Assembly (NCBI GenBank): GCA_018268415.1
Contig: JAFDWO010000153.1
Span: forward strand, 1-62,548
DNA from: Actinomycetota bacterium
GTDB taxonomy: Bacteria > Actinomycetota > Thermoleophilia > Solirubrobacterales > 70-9
DNA length: 62,548 nucleotides
Reading direction: 5' to 3'
A program made the position numbers and the translations under genes. The notes beneath the pieces are model-generated. The model had not been told where the DNA came from, made no database searches, and was given only the letters and a program-made list of their open reading frames with translations. Each line of letters starts with the position of its first letter. The first letter of the stretch is position 1. Below are positions 49,900 through 60,594 of the stretch, in pieces.

Positions 49900-50526
49900 A
49901 TGGCACGAAACCGAATCACCTGGGGCGGCGCGACGCTCGCTGTCCTTCTCATCACCGGAATCCTCGCTGGTTGTGGCGGCGGAGGGTCCTCGACCACGGC
50001 GGCGACGGACCCGGCGCCGACCGCGGCGGGCGCAACCGGAGCGGCGCCGACCCAGGTGGCCGCTACTGAGCCGTCGCCCGACGGCGCGCTGCTGAACACG
50101 GTCCTCGCCCGTCAGGAAGCCGCGGTCGATGCCTTCGCCGCGGTCGGCCCGGCGCTGCCGCCGCGCCTCGCCCGCATGGCGGCCTACTTCCGCGCTCAGG
50201 AACAGGAACACGTCGACGCCGTGCTGAAGGCGCTGCGGGGGCTGAAGGCCCCGGCCGAACCGGCCTCGGAGCCGATCGACACGAGCGGCCTGGAAAGCGA
50301 GGCGGATCGGCTCTCCTTTCTCTACGAAGTCGAAAGCGCGACCATCAACGAGGAGTTGAGCGCGATCTCCCGCCTGGAAGCACCCTGGCCGCGCTCCCTG
50401 CTCGCCTCCACCGTGGCGGACCAGGCCCAGCACCTGACCCTGCTGCGGCAGGCGCTCGGCGCCGGGCCGCTCGCCTCGGTTCCGGTGCCGTTCGAGAACG
50501 GCACCGCCCCGCCGCCGGGCGAATAG
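49900..50526 (+). CDS. Ferritin-like domain lipoprotein
   Basis: A 208-aa exported lipoprotein (lipobox LLITGILAGCGGG). The mature part is helical: LLNTVLARQEAAVDAFAAVG, ARMAAYFRAQEQEHVDAVLKALRGL (E-x2-H-like pair) and YEVESATINEELSAISRL, resembling a ferritin-like four-helix bundle, though the metal ligands are not fully convincing. Function unknown. Confidence 0.65.
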   Translation: MARNRITWGGATLAVLLITGILAGCGGGGSSTTAATDPAPTAAGATGAAPTQVAATEPSPDGALLNTVLARQEAAVDAFAAVGPALPPRLARMAAYFRAQEQEHVDAVLKALRGLKAPAEPASEPIDTSGLESEADRLSFLYEVESATINEELSAISRLEAPWPRSLLASTVADQAQHLTLLRQALGAGPLASVPVPFENGTAPPPGE

Positions 50527-50598
50527 AGAATCGACCCTCACTTAGAGCACTAATTTTGCGGTGGTCGGCGGCCTCCGAGTAAGGAATACTGGCCCGCG

Positions 50599-52821
50599 AT
50601 GACCGGGCCCCTCTACGCGATCGGCCGCTGGTGCTCGCGCCATCACTGGCCGGTGATCGGCGCCTGGATCGTGCTCGCGATCGCGCTCGTCTCGATCAGC
50701 TCGGCCACCGGTTCGAAGACCAGCGAAAACCTGACCCTGCCGGGGACCGGCTCGACCCTGGCGACCGAACTCCTGGAAGAAAACCTGCCCGAGCAGGCCT
50801 ACGGGTCGAACCCGGTGGTGCTGGAAGCGCCGGCGGGGAAGAAGCTGACCGAAGCGCCGTTCGCCAAGGCGACCGAAGAAGCGGTCGAACGGCTGCAGGC
50901 GCTGCCGCACGTCAACTCGGCCAACAGCCCGCTCGAAGAAGGCTCCAAAACTCTCAGCAAGAACCAGCAGATCGGTTACATCCCGCTCGTCCTCGGCATC
51001 GGCCCCGGCGAAATCGACGAAGAACAGGCGCAGCAATACCTCGACGCCGCGCATCCGTTCGAAGCGGCGGGCGGCAACGCGTCGGTCGGCGGCTACGTCG
51101 GCCAGCAGCTCTCCAAACCGTCGACCGAGTCCTCCGAGCTGATCGGGCTGATCGCCGCGGTGATCATCCTGCTGTTCGCCTTCGGCACGGCGACGGCGAT
51201 GATGCTGCCGATCGTCGGCGCCCTGATCGGGCTCGCCTGCACCCTCTCGGTCATCAAGCTGCTCGAGCACGTCTTCGAGGTGCCGGGGGTGGCGGCGACG
51301 CTGGCGACGATGATCGGCCTCGGCGTCGGCATCGATTACGCGCTCTTCATCGTCACCCGCCACAAACTGCAGCTCGGCGAAGGAATGGAGATGCGAGAGT
51401 CGATCGCCCGCGCGACCGCGACCGCGGGTGGCGCCGTCGTCTTCGCCGGCTTCACCGTGGTGATCGCGCTCTGCTCGCTGCTCGTCGCCGGGATCCCGCT
51501 GGTGACGACGCTCGGCTTCACCGCGGCGATCGCCGTCGTCTTCGCGGTCTGCGCGGCGGCGACGCTGCTGCCCGCGATGCTCGGCGCGCTCGGGCCGCGC
51601 ATCAACAGCCTGCGCTTCCACCTGGGCAAGACGCACCCCGACGACAAGGAGCCGCATGGTTGGCGCCGGTGGGCCGAACGGGTGGCCGACATGCCCTGGC
51701 GCTCGGCGATCGCCGCGCTCGTCGTCCTCGCGATCCTCGCGCTGCCGATCTTCAAGCTCCAGCTCGGCCAGAACGACATCAGCGCGCTGCCCGAAGAAAC
51801 GACCTCCCGACAGGCCTACGACGGCTTGAACGCGGGCTTCCGCCCCGGCGTGAACGGCCCGCTCCTGATCGCCTCCGAATTCACCTCGCCGGAAGAAGCC
51901 CAGAAGGTGTTGCCGGGCCTGCAGAAGGCGATCGGCGGGGCCGGGGACGTGGCCGCGGTCACCGAACCGAGCTTCTCCGAAGACAAAAAGGTCGCCGTCT
52001 TCACCGTGATCTCGAAATCGGAGCCGTGGGCGGACGAGACCGTCTCCTTGGTGGAAAACCTGCGCGACGAAGTGATCCCCGGAGCGCTCGAAGGGACGCA
52101 GGCGCAGTCCTACGTCGGCGGCCAGACGGCCGGCTACATCGACCTCGCCAACCAGATCGCCGACAAGCTGCCGTTGATGATCTTCGTCGTCGTCGCGCTC
52201 AGCTTCCTCGTCCTGCTGATGGCCTTCCGCTCGCTGTTGGTGCCGATCAAGGCGGCGGCGATGAACCTGATCTCGGTGGCCGCCTCCTACGGCGTCGTCA
52301 CCGCGGTGTTCCAGCTCGGGTGGGGAGCGTCGTTGATCGGCCTTCCCCACTCGATCCCGATCGTCAGCTTCGTGCCGCTGCTGATGTTCGCGATCCTCTT
52401 CGGCCTCTCGATGGACTACGAGGTCTTCCTGCTCACGCAGATGCGCGAACACTACGCCCAGACCGGCGACGCGAAGCGCGCCGTGATCGAAGGGCTGGCG
52501 AACACCGGGCGGGTGATCACCTCGGCCGCCTCGATCATGGTTTGCGTCTTCGCCAGCTTCATCCTGAGCGGCGACCCGGTGGTGAAGGAGTTCGGGGTCG
52601 GCCTGGCGGTGGCGATCGCGATCGACTCGACCCTCGTCCGCTGTCTGCTGGTGCCGGCGGTGATGGTGCTGCTGGGCAAGAAAGCCTGGTGGATGCCGAA
52701 GTGGCTGGAGCGGGTCGTCCCGCACGTCTCGATCGAGGGCGAGGAGTACTTCGCCGCCCGTGATGCGGCTGCTGCGGCGGCCGCTCCCGCGCCCGCGGCG
52801 GGCGCCGCTGCGTCAGACTGA
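50599..52821 (+). CDS. MMPL/RND-family membrane transporter
   Basis: A 740-aa exporter with the double six-helix layout: one helix at 17-37, a large outer domain (about 40-170), helices (170-340), a second outer domain (about 370-515) and a final helix group (520-690). GLGVGIDYALFIVTRHKLQ and LFGLSMDYEVFLLTQMREHY are the two conserved GxxxDY segments with the proton-relay Asp. It probably exports lipids or drugs. The end is His-poor and Ala-rich. It lies just before pgsA. Confidence 0.88.
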   Translation: MTGPLYAIGRWCSRHHWPVIGAWIVLAIALVSISSATGSKTSENLTLPGTGSTLATELLEENLPEQAYGSNPVVLEAPAGKKLTEAPFAKATEEAVERLQALPHVNSANSPLEEGSKTLSKNQQIGYIPLVLGIGPGEIDEEQAQQYLDAAHPFEAAGGNASVGGYVGQQLSKPSTESSELIGLIAAVIILLFAFGTATAMMLPIVGALIGLACTLSVIKLLEHVFEVPGVAATLATMIGLGVGIDYALFIVTRHKLQLGEGMEMRESIARATATAGGAVVFAGFTVVIALCSLLVAGIPLVTTLGFTAAIAVVFAVCAAATLLPAMLGALGPRINSLRFHLGKTHPDDKEPHGWRRWAERVADMPWRSAIAALVVLAILALPIFKLQLGQNDISALPEETTSRQAYDGLNAGFRPGVNGPLLIASEFTSPEEAQKVLPGLQKAIGGAGDVAAVTEPSFSEDKKVAVFTVISKSEPWADETVSLVENLRDEVIPGALEGTQAQSYVGGQTAGYIDLANQIADKLPLMIFVVVALSFLVLLMAFRSLLVPIKAAAMNLISVAASYGVVTAVFQLGWGASLIGLPHSIPIVSFVPLLMFAILFGLSMDYEVFLLTQMREHYAQTGDAKRAVIEGLANTGRVITSAASIMVCVFASFILSGDPVVKEFGVGLAVAIAIDSTLVRCLLVPAVMVLLGKKAWWMPKWLERVVPHVSIEGEEYFAARDAAAAAAAPAPAAGAAASD

Positions 52822-52827
52822 AGGGCG

Positions 52828-53394
52828 GTGTTCCCGCTCAACCTGCCCAACGCGCTGACGATGCTGCGCATCCTGGCGGTGCCCGTGGTCGTCGTCGCGC
52901 TGATGGTGGAAATGCCGAACGGGGACGTCATCGCGGCGGCGGTCTTCGCCGCGGCCGCCCTCACCGACGGGCTCGACGGCTACATCGCCCGCTCGCGCAA
53001 CTCGATCACCACCTTCGGCAAGCTGATGGACCCGCTCGCCGACAAGCTCCTGATCATCGGTGCGCTGGTCTCCCTGGTCTCGCTGGGGCGCCTGGAAGCC
53101 TGGGTGGCGATGGTGATCATTGCCCGCGAGGTCGCCGTCACCATCCTCCGTACGATCGCCGCCGAGCGCGGCCTCGTGATCGCCGCCTCCTGGCTCGGCA
53201 AGGCGAAGACGGTCCTCCAGATCGCCGCCGTGATCGCCCTGATCGCCACCAACCCGTCGCCCGCCTGGGTCGACGTTCTCGTCTACGCCGCCGTCGTCGT
53301 GACGATCGTCAGTGGCGCCGACTATTTCTTCGGCCTGCGCCGCCGGATCGAGCAGCAGCAGCGCGAGCGTGCCGCCGCGCGCACCGCCGCCTAG
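52828..53394 (+). CDS. pgsA: CDP-diacylglycerol-glycerol-3-phosphate 3-phosphatidyltransferase
   Basis: A 188-aa membrane enzyme for phosphatidylglycerol synthesis. LNLPNALTMLRILAVPVVV is the typical N-terminus; DGLDGYIARSRNSITTFGKLMDPLADKLL contains the full CDP-alcohol motif. GTG start 6 bp after the transporter stop, so likely co-transcribed with it. Confidence 0.9.
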   Translation: MFPLNLPNALTMLRILAVPVVVVALMVEMPNGDVIAAAVFAAAALTDGLDGYIARSRNSITTFGKLMDPLADKLLIIGALVSLVSLGRLEAWVAMVIIAREVAVTILRTIAAERGLVIAASWLGKAKTVLQIAAVIALIATNPSPAWVDVLVYAAVVVTIVSGADYFFGLRRRIEQQQRERAAARTAA

Positions 53395-53446
53395 TTGCTC
53401 CTTATCGGCCTGAGGGGCGCATCGGGAACAGCCGGGCGTGGGTTGC

Positions 53447-54451
53447 TCAGCCTGCCGATGCGTCCAGCCACTCGCGCATCGAGACGTGGTGGGCGGAGTG
53501 TTCGCCGCTCGCCAGCTCGGTGCGGAGCTCGCCGAGGGTGCCGTAGCGCTCGGCGACGACGTTGTGGCGGTGGATCGTCTCCAGGTTCTCCTGGCGGGCC
53601 ATGACGAAGGCCCCGTCGGGGAGGTCGGGGTAGCCCTCGACCACCTGGCGGACCATCTCGCGCACGCAGTCCTCGACGAAGCGGGGCGTTTCGTGGGCTT
53701 TGACGACCACCGACATCTCGTCGGGGCGCTTCATCAGCTCGTAGATCTCCGAGCTCATCGACGTCTCGACGATCCGCAGCAGCTCCGGTGCGTCGATCCA
53801 GGACGGACCGCCCTCGGGACAACCGACGTGGAGGGTGCCGATGCCGCGCTGGTTGTGGGTGGCGATCGGGACGACGCCGACGATCTTCTCGATCTGCCCG
53901 TCGTCGAAGCCGGCGGCGTCGAGGCGTTCGCGCGAGAGGCCGGTGACCATCTCCTGCGCGCAGGGGCAGGCGGTCATGCCCTGGGCCTGGACGCCGGTCA
54001 GCGTCCGCGTCCCGGCCTCGGAGGCGACCGCGGTGCCGAAGAGGACGTAGATCTCCTGCGTGTCGATCTCGCTTTCCGGCGTCTTCACCGTTTCCGGATA
54101 GCGCGCGGTCAGCGAGACCTCGGCGCGCTGACCGTTCTGGCGCTCGCGGATCTTCTCGGCGACGTGGGCGGCGAGGATCTCGGCCTTGAAGGCCTCGCCG
54201 AGGATCACCTCGTCGATCGCCTCGCCGACGACTTCTTCGAAGCGCGACATGTGCACCCCCGCCTGCTGCGGGTTGAGGTCGACGAAGCACTCGATCTCGG
54301 CGTAGAAGAGGTTCTCCTGGTCACCGTCGCGGACGCGGATCACCTTCTCGACCCCGGTCACGCCGACTCGCGAGAGGCTGACCTGGGTGGCCGGGGTGCC
54401 GGACTGGACGTCGGGGACAGTGCGCAGGGTGGTGCTCGTTTCGTTCGCCAT
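53447..54451 (-). CDS. folE2: GTP cyclohydrolase FolE2/MptA type (GCYH-IB)
   Basis: A 334-aa enzyme that opens GTP to dihydroneopterin triphosphate or its cyclic phosphate for folate or pterin synthesis. [38 protein letters not shown] (catalytic Cys) and [20 protein letters not shown] are family signatures; the C-terminal [10 protein letters not shown] also fits. ATG 54,451 is chosen over the TTG two codons upstream. Confidence 0.9.
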   Translation of the reverse strand: MANETSTTLRTVPDVQSGTPATQVSLSRVGVTGVEKVIRVRDGDQENLFYAEIECFVDLNPQQAGVHMSRFEEVVGEAIDEVILGEAFKAEILAAHVAEKIRERQNGQRAEVSLTARYPETVKTPESEIDTQEIYVLFGTAVASEAGTRTLTGVQAQGMTACPCAQEMVTGLSRERLDAAGFDDGQIEKIVGVVPIATHNQRGIGTLHVGCPEGGPSWIDAPELLRIVETSMSSEIYELMKRPDEMSVVVKAHETPRFVEDCVREMVRQVVEGYPDLPDGAFVMARQENLETIHRHNVVAERYGTLGELRTELASGEHSAHHVSMREWLDASAG

Positions 54452-54600
54452 GGGCAAAGCCTAGAGGGCGTCGCGCATCGGTCTCCATCGTTCCCCTATG
54501 GAGTCGGACACCACCTATAATTCGCCGCCTGCCGGAGCTTCGGGGCCGGCGCCGGGGAACCCGGGGAGAGATAGTTCAGGAGGCACCGATCATCGAACCG

Positions 54601-55725
<1,125 letters not shown>

Positions 55726-55846
55726 GCGCCGCGCCCGCGCCGCGGACGGCGCCCTTGAGGAATCGGTGAGCAGCGCGGCGCCCGCCCGCCGCGATGGCGC
55801 CCTCGAGGAGCCCGTGCGCGCCGCGGCGGGCGTCGGCCGGGCGGGG

Positions 55847-56416
55847 TCAGATGGTGTCGGAAGGGCTGGTGTCGGCCGCGGCGGCCGCTGATTCGCGGGT
55901 CGTGCCGACGTCACCGTCTTCTTCCGCTCCCGGGTCGCGCTGCGGCGTGCCACCGTCCCCGGTCGGCTCGAGCACCCACACCGAGGGGGTGCGCTCGAGC
56001 CACTCGACGTAATCGTCGAAGCCCTCGTACTGCTCGTTGCAGGCCCGCCACAGCTGCTCCCGCTCGGCGCCCCGCGCGACCCGCGCCGTGACCTCCACCT
56101 TGCGCCTGCCGATCTGGACCTCGGCCGCGGGCATCGCCTTCAGGTTGTGCGACCAGCCCGGCAGCTTCTCGTTGCCGCCGTTGGTGTCGATCAGGATCAT
56201 CGCCTCGCCGCGCTCCAGGTAAAGGACCGGCGCCGTCCGCGGCTGTCCGCTCCTGCGTCCCGTCGTGGTCAGCAACAGCACCGGCCCGTCGCCGACCTTG
56301 CCACCGACGCGCCCGCCGCTCAGGCGGTAGAGCGGGACGTTCAGCCTGCCCGCCCAGCGTAGGCCCCGCGCCCCCATCGAGTTCGACAGCTTCGCGATGA
56401 AGTGGTCTCCGGGCAT
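55847..56416 (-). CDS. Ddn-like F420-dependent nitroreductase/quinone reductase family
   Basis: A 189-aa deazaflavin-family protein. VPLYRLSGGRVGG, VLLLTTTGRRSGQPRTAPVLYLERGEAMILID and GGNEKLPGWSHNLKAMPAAEVQIGRRKVEVTAR match the split beta-barrel of mycobacterial Ddn. It would use F420H2 to reduce quinones or nitro compounds. The last 40 residues are disordered. Presence supports an F420-producing actinobacterium. Confidence 0.87.
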   Translation of the reverse strand: MPGDHFIAKLSNSMGARGLRWAGRLNVPLYRLSGGRVGGKVGDGPVLLLTTTGRRSGQPRTAPVLYLERGEAMILIDTNGGNEKLPGWSHNLKAMPAAEVQIGRRKVEVTARVARGAEREQLWRACNEQYEGFDDYVEWLERTPSVWVLEPTGDGGTPQRDPGAEEDGDVGTTRESAAAAADTSPSDTI

Positions 56417-56443
56417 CCCCTCGCGAGTATCCCACCCCCTTGC

Positions 56444-56486
56444 CGTGGAGAGATACCGTCGCTATGCGACGGTTAGTCACCACGGC
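56444..56486. repeat. Palindromic repeat, GTGG..TACCGTCGC type
   Basis: CGTGG..GATACCGTCGC and GCGACGGTT..CACCACG face each other around a TAT centre. The unit resembles the palindrome at 47,142-47,180. Confidence 0.6.
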
Positions 56487-56503
56487 CCGGATAGAGTGGT
56501 CCC

Positions 56504-56890
56504 ATGACCGAGCCACACGCGTTCCGCCGCGCTGCCGAAGCCAAGGATCTCGACCTGATGCGCGAGGCGCTCGCCGAGGACGTCGTCCTGCACAGCCCGA
56601 TCCTCTTCAAGGGATTCGAGGGCCGCGACACCGCCCTATTCGTCCTCGGGCACGTGATCGAGGTCTTCGAAGACTTCCGTTATCTCGACGAGGTCCACGG
56701 CGACGGCACCGTCGTTCTGCGCTTCGCCGCCAGGATCGAGGGCAAGTTCGAGATCGAGGGGATCGATTACCTCACCCTCGACGGCGCGGGCCGCGTCACC
56801 GACCTCACCGTCTTCGTCCGTCCCCTCAAGGCAGTGAACGCCTTCAACGAGCAGATGTCCGCCCGCCTGCGCGCCGCACCGCCCGCTTGA
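56504..56890 (+). CDS. SnoaL-like/NTF2-fold protein
   Basis: 128 aa with the cone-shaped NTF2 fold pattern: AFRRAAEAKDLDLMREALAEDVVLHSPILF, VLGHVIEVFEDFRYLDEV, VVLRFAARIEGKFEIEGIDYLTLDGAGRVTDLTVFVRPLKAV. No catalytic set can be assigned; members are hydrolases, isomerases or binding proteins. Confidence 0.78.
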   Translation: MTEPHAFRRAAEAKDLDLMREALAEDVVLHSPILFKGFEGRDTALFVLGHVIEVFEDFRYLDEVHGDGTVVLRFAARIEGKFEIEGIDYLTLDGAGRVTDLTVFVRPLKAVNAFNEQMSARLRAAPPA

Positions 56891-56900
56891 CGCCGCCCGT

Positions 56901-57404
56901 CTAGAATCCACCGCCCACCCGGGGGAGTGTCCGAGTGGTTAAAGGAGATGGGCTGTAAACCCATTGGCTCTGCCTACAGAGGTTCGAATCCTCTCTCCCC
57001 CATTGGATCCGGTGTCCCGCCGTCGACCTCGAAGGCGGCGTATTTCGGCCCCCGAGAAGCACCATCGTCCGCGCCTCGATCGCTGTGGCGGGGACGAACC
57101 ATTGCCTCCCGTCGGCAACGAGGACGAAGAGGTAGTCGTAGCGACTCGGATCGTTTTCTTTGACCTTCCCGGACCCGCTGCGGTTGCCACCCTTGGTCGC
57201 TGGAGAAACCTCGTAGCAGCCGTTTCGTAGGGCGGTCGAGGTCTTCACCTGCACCCGGTACAGGCGATCGTCGCGCTGGGCGATCAAGTCGGCGTCCGGG
57301 CTGTGGCCGAGTGGGATCCAGACCCCGAATCCGGCACGGGTGAGCCAGGCGATCGCGGCAGCCTCGCCAATGTCGCCCTGACGGCGCGGGTGCGCTTGCC
57401 GCAA
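56901..57404 (-). CDS. PD-(D/E)XK endonuclease-like protein (group I intron-associated type)
   Basis: A 167-aa frame. GDIGEAAAIAWLTRAGFGVWIPLGHSPDADLIAQRDDRLYRVQVKTST has the restriction-like nuclease core with D and the Q-V-K motif; YDYLFVLVADGRQWFVPATAI follows. The final 35 residues are the antisense reading of tRNA-Tyr and are unlikely to belong to the fold. An endonuclease gene ending at a tRNA 3' end suggests a small mobile insertion here. The next 270 bp (57,405-57,676) hold no recognisable gene. Confidence 0.7.
   Translation of the reverse strand: MRQAHPRRQGDIGEAAAIAWLTRAGFGVWIPLGHSPDADLIAQRDDRLYRVQVKTSTALRNGCYEVSPATKGGNRSGSGKVKENDPSRYDYLFVLVADGRQWFVPATAIEARTMVLLGGRNTPPSRSTAGHRIQWGREDSNLCRQSQWVYSPSPLTTRTLPRVGGGF
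56921..57002 (+). tRNA. tRNA-Tyr(GTA)
   Basis: An 82-nt class II tRNA: acceptor GGGGGAG/CTCCCCC, anticodon loop CTGTAAA (GTA), a long variable arm, T-arm AGAGG/CCTCT with TTCGAAT, discriminator A. The long variable arm and anticodon agree with bacterial tRNA-Tyr. No CCA is encoded. Confidence 0.95.
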
Positions 57405-57676
57405 CTTGAGCGTGGCGTCAAAAGGTGCTCCTGGGTGCAGACGGAAAACGACGTCTCGTGATGTGCCGATTTCGTTACGAATTCGGCTTCAAGCGCCGAC
57501 CCAAGGTTGTGGGCGGGAATCGACTTTGGCGCCGGCGGGTTGGGGGATCGGGCGGGACGAGAATCCACACTGTCCACTATTTGACATCCACGTTCACTCT
57601 GGTCCCGGAATCCGAAGCGAGACCTCGACCACGTCGCCTGCTCTTGTCAGATCCGTGGGGCCCCGGTTCGTCCTGA

Positions 57677-59857
57677 TCAGCCGCCCTCGGTGCCCAGTGC
57701 CGGCTCGGTGGTCGGGTGGGGGGTGGGGTGCGTGCGGCGCTCCAGGCCGGCGCCCTCGAGGTCGACGTTCGGGATCAGGCGGTCGAGCCAGGCGGGGAGC
57801 CACCAGGCGCGGTGGCCGAGCATCGCCATCACCGCGGGGATGATCGTCATGCGGACGACGAAGGCGTCGAAGAGGATGCCGATCGCCAGGGCGAAGCCGA
57901 TCGATTTGATGATCGGTTCGTCGGGGACGATGAAGCCCGCGAAGACGGAGATCATGATCAACCCCGCCGCGGTGACCACGCGGGCGCCATGGCGGAAGCC
58001 GAGGCGGACCGAGTCGAGGGGCGCGGTGCCGTGGGCGAACTCCTCGCGCATCCGCGAGACCAGGAACACCTGGTAATCCATCGCCAGGCCGAAGAGGATC
58101 CCGATCGCGAGGACCGGCAGGAAGCTGAGGATGGTGGGGGAGGCTTCGATCCCGAACAGGCCCGCCGCCGTCCCTTCTTGGAAGACCGCGACGACGGCGC
58201 CGAAGGAGGCGCCGATCGTCAGCAGGAAGCCGACGATCGCGGTCAGCGGCACGAGGATCGAGCGGAAGGCGATCGTCAGTAGCACCAGCGCCAGGCCGAC
58301 GACCACGACGAGGTAGAGCGGCAGCGATTCGGCGAGCCGCTCGGACACGTCGATGTTCGAGGCGGTAGCCCCGGCGACGAGGAGGTTGGAGCCGTTCGCG
58401 GCGACGGTCTGGCCGCGGATCGCTTCCACCAGGCCTTCGGTCGCCGAGCTTTCCGGCCCGCTCTTCGGCGTCACCCCGATCACCGCGATCGACTTGTCGG
58501 GGGAGAAGGTCGGCGTGCCGACCTTGGCGACGTCGCCGAGCTTGGCGAGGTCGGTGGCGACGCTCGCGGCCGCGGCCGGGGCGCCGGTGGACGGCACCTT
58601 GGCGACCACCGTCAGCGCCCCGTTGGCGCCCGGACCGAAGCCCGCGGAGATCAGATCGTAGGCCTGGCGCCTCGTTTCGTTCTTCGGCGCGGTGCCCTCG
58701 CCGGGGAGGCCGAGCCGCATGTTCGCCACCGGGATCGCCAGCACCAGCAGGACGAGCGCCGGGATCACCGCCGCGGCGACCTTGTGGCGGGTGACGAGGT
58801 CGCTCCAGCGCTTGCCCATCGTCTCCTCGGTGCCACGTGGCCGTTCGAGGTCCTTGCCCTTCAGCGCCCGCCTGCCGGCGAAGCCGAGCAGCGCCGGGAT
58901 CAGGGTCAGGGCGATCAGGACCGCGATCACCACCGTGCCGGCGGCGGCCAGGCCCATCGCGGTGAGGAAGGGGATGCCGCAGACGGTGAGCGCGGCGAGG
59001 GCGATCGCGACCGTGGCGCCGGCGAAGACGACGGCACTGCCGGAGGTGCCGACAGCGTGACCGATCGCCTCCTCGGGTGCCATGCCTTTGACGACGCTGG
59101 TGCGGTACCTGGAGACGATGAAGAGGGCGTAATCGATCCCCACCGCGAGCCCCAGCATCGCTGCCAGCGAGGAGGTCGTCGAGCTGAGCGTGGTGAAGGC
59201 GGTGACCAGGGTGATGCCGAGGATGCCCGCGCCGACGCCGATCACCGCGGTCACCAGCGGCAGCCCGGCGGTCAGGAGCGAGCCGAAGGTGATCGTCAGG
59301 ACGATCAGCGCGACGATGATCCCGATCAGCTCCGAGGTGCCGCCCGGTTCCGCGTGTTCTTCCCCGGCCGCGCCGCCGAACTGTACGTTCAGGCCCGCGC
59401 CTTCGGCGGGCGCGAAGGAGTCCTGCAGCCGTTCCCGTTGGGCGGCGTCGATCTGGTCGCTCTGTTCGGCGAACTGCACCTGGGCGAGCGCGTAGGCGCC
59501 GTTCGGGGAGACCGCGCCCGGGGTCTCCAGCGGGTTGGTGACGGCGACGACACCGGGCGTCTTGCTCGCGGCGGCGACGCTCGCTTCGATCGCCTTCGCG
59601 TCGTCGGTCACCTTGCCGCCTTCCGGCGCCGCGAGGACCACCTGGCCGGCGGCGCCGCTGGCGGCCGGGAGCTTGGCTTTCAGCAGGTCGATCGCCTGCT
59701 GGGAGCCGGTGCCGGGGATCTTGAATTCTTCGGAGAAGGGCTTGGAGAGGGAGCCTGCCAGGACCCCGAGGGCGACGAGGAGCACCAGCCAGATGCCGAG
59801 GACGCGACGGCGGTGGCGGAAAGAGTTGCGCCCGAGGCGCTGGAGGAGGGCTGCCAT
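57677..59857 (-). CDS. MMPL/RND-family membrane transporter, TetR-linked
   Basis: A 726-aa exporter with the same duplicated architecture as the one at 50,599: LAVGIDYALFIVSRYRTSVV and LFGLAMDYQVFLVSRMREEF are the paired GxxxDY segments. ATG 59,857 is supported by GAAGGAAGA upstream, so the longer frame is rejected. A TetR gene is divergent with an operator-like palindrome between, so it is probably an inducible efflux pump. Confidence 0.9.
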   Translation of the reverse strand: MAALLQRLGRNSFRHRRRVLGIWLVLLVALGVLAGSLSKPFSEEFKIPGTGSQQAIDLLKAKLPAASGAAGQVVLAAPEGGKVTDDAKAIEASVAAASKTPGVVAVTNPLETPGAVSPNGAYALAQVQFAEQSDQIDAAQRERLQDSFAPAEGAGLNVQFGGAAGEEHAEPGGTSELIGIIVALIVLTITFGSLLTAGLPLVTAVIGVGAGILGITLVTAFTTLSSTTSSLAAMLGLAVGIDYALFIVSRYRTSVVKGMAPEEAIGHAVGTSGSAVVFAGATVAIALAALTVCGIPFLTAMGLAAAGTVVIAVLIALTLIPALLGFAGRRALKGKDLERPRGTEETMGKRWSDLVTRHKVAAAVIPALVLLVLAIPVANMRLGLPGEGTAPKNETRRQAYDLISAGFGPGANGALTVVAKVPSTGAPAAAASVATDLAKLGDVAKVGTPTFSPDKSIAVIGVTPKSGPESSATEGLVEAIRGQTVAANGSNLLVAGATASNIDVSERLAESLPLYLVVVVGLALVLLTIAFRSILVPLTAIVGFLLTIGASFGAVVAVFQEGTAAGLFGIEASPTILSFLPVLAIGILFGLAMDYQVFLVSRMREEFAHGTAPLDSVRLGFRHGARVVTAAGLIMISVFAGFIVPDEPIIKSIGFALAIGILFDAFVVRMTIIPAVMAMLGHRAWWLPAWLDRLIPNVDLEGAGLERRTHPTPHPTTEPALGTEGG

Positions 59858-59927
59858 GTGTTCTTCCTTCGGTCGGGGGGCGCGGGAGGGTCGGTGCAAG
59901 CTTCAGCGGCAGGCATTGTTGCATGCT

Positions 59928-59943
59928 CTTGCAAAATTACAAG
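59928..59943. promoter_or_regulatory. TetR operator candidate
   Basis: CTTGCAAAATTACAAG is an interrupted palindrome (CTTG..CAAG). A further TTGCAAG at 59,955-59,961 and TTGCATGC just upstream give extra half-sites. It lies in the AT-rich gap between the divergent transporter and TetR genes. Confidence 0.6.
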
Positions 59944-59980
59944 TCCATACAGATTTGCAAGATGACGTTAAACTGAGCCG

Positions 59981-60580
59981 ATGACTATCGGGGCCATGGC
60001 AGAGGGGCTGCGGGAGCAGAAAAAGCGGCGCACCCGGCGCGACATCGTCGTGGCGACGCTCGAACTGAGCCTCGAGACCTGTTACCGCGCGACGACGATC
60101 CCGCTGATCGCCGAGCGGGCGATGGTGTCCCCGCGGACCGTCTCGACCTACTTCCCGAACAAAGACGAGATCCCGTTCGACGGCTCCGAGGAGGTGCTGG
60201 AGGGGCTCGCCACGCGGCTTGGCGAAACGGACCGGCCGCTGTTCGAGCGGCTGCACCTCTGGATCGATGACCGCGATCCGCGCCACGACGAGGAGCTCGA
60301 GATCCTGCGCCGGCGGGCGATCACCCAGGACTCCGAGCTGCGCCTGATCGAGCACCGCTATCTCGATCGCTTCGCCGACGTCACCGCCGCCGCGGTGGCC
60401 GAGGAGCTCGGCGTCGCCCCCGATGACCCTGGTCCGCAGACCTTCGCCGCCGCCTTCCTCGGCGTCCTCCTGTCGTTGCGCAACCGCCTCGCCGACGAGG
60501 GGCGCAAGAAGAAGCCCGAGGAGGCGCTCGAGGCCGGCTTCAAGTTCCTCGAAGCGGGATTGGTCTCGCTGCGCAAATAA
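59981..60580 (+). CDS. TetR-family transcriptional regulator
   Basis: A 199-aa repressor. RTRRDIVVATLELSLETCYRATTIPLIAERAMVSPRTVSTYFPNKDEI (about 17-65) is the HTH. The C-terminal ligand domain is variable. It likely controls the divergent MMPL transporter and itself. ATG 59,981 or the ATG five codons later. Confidence 0.88.
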   Translation: MTIGAMAEGLREQKKRRTRRDIVVATLELSLETCYRATTIPLIAERAMVSPRTVSTYFPNKDEIPFDGSEEVLEGLATRLGETDRPLFERLHLWIDDRDPRHDEELEILRRRAITQDSELRLIEHRYLDRFADVTAAAVAEELGVAPDDPGPQTFAAAFLGVLLSLRNRLADEGRKKKPEEALEAGFKFLEAGLVSLRK

Positions 60581-60594
60581 GGGAGGATGCCGGG

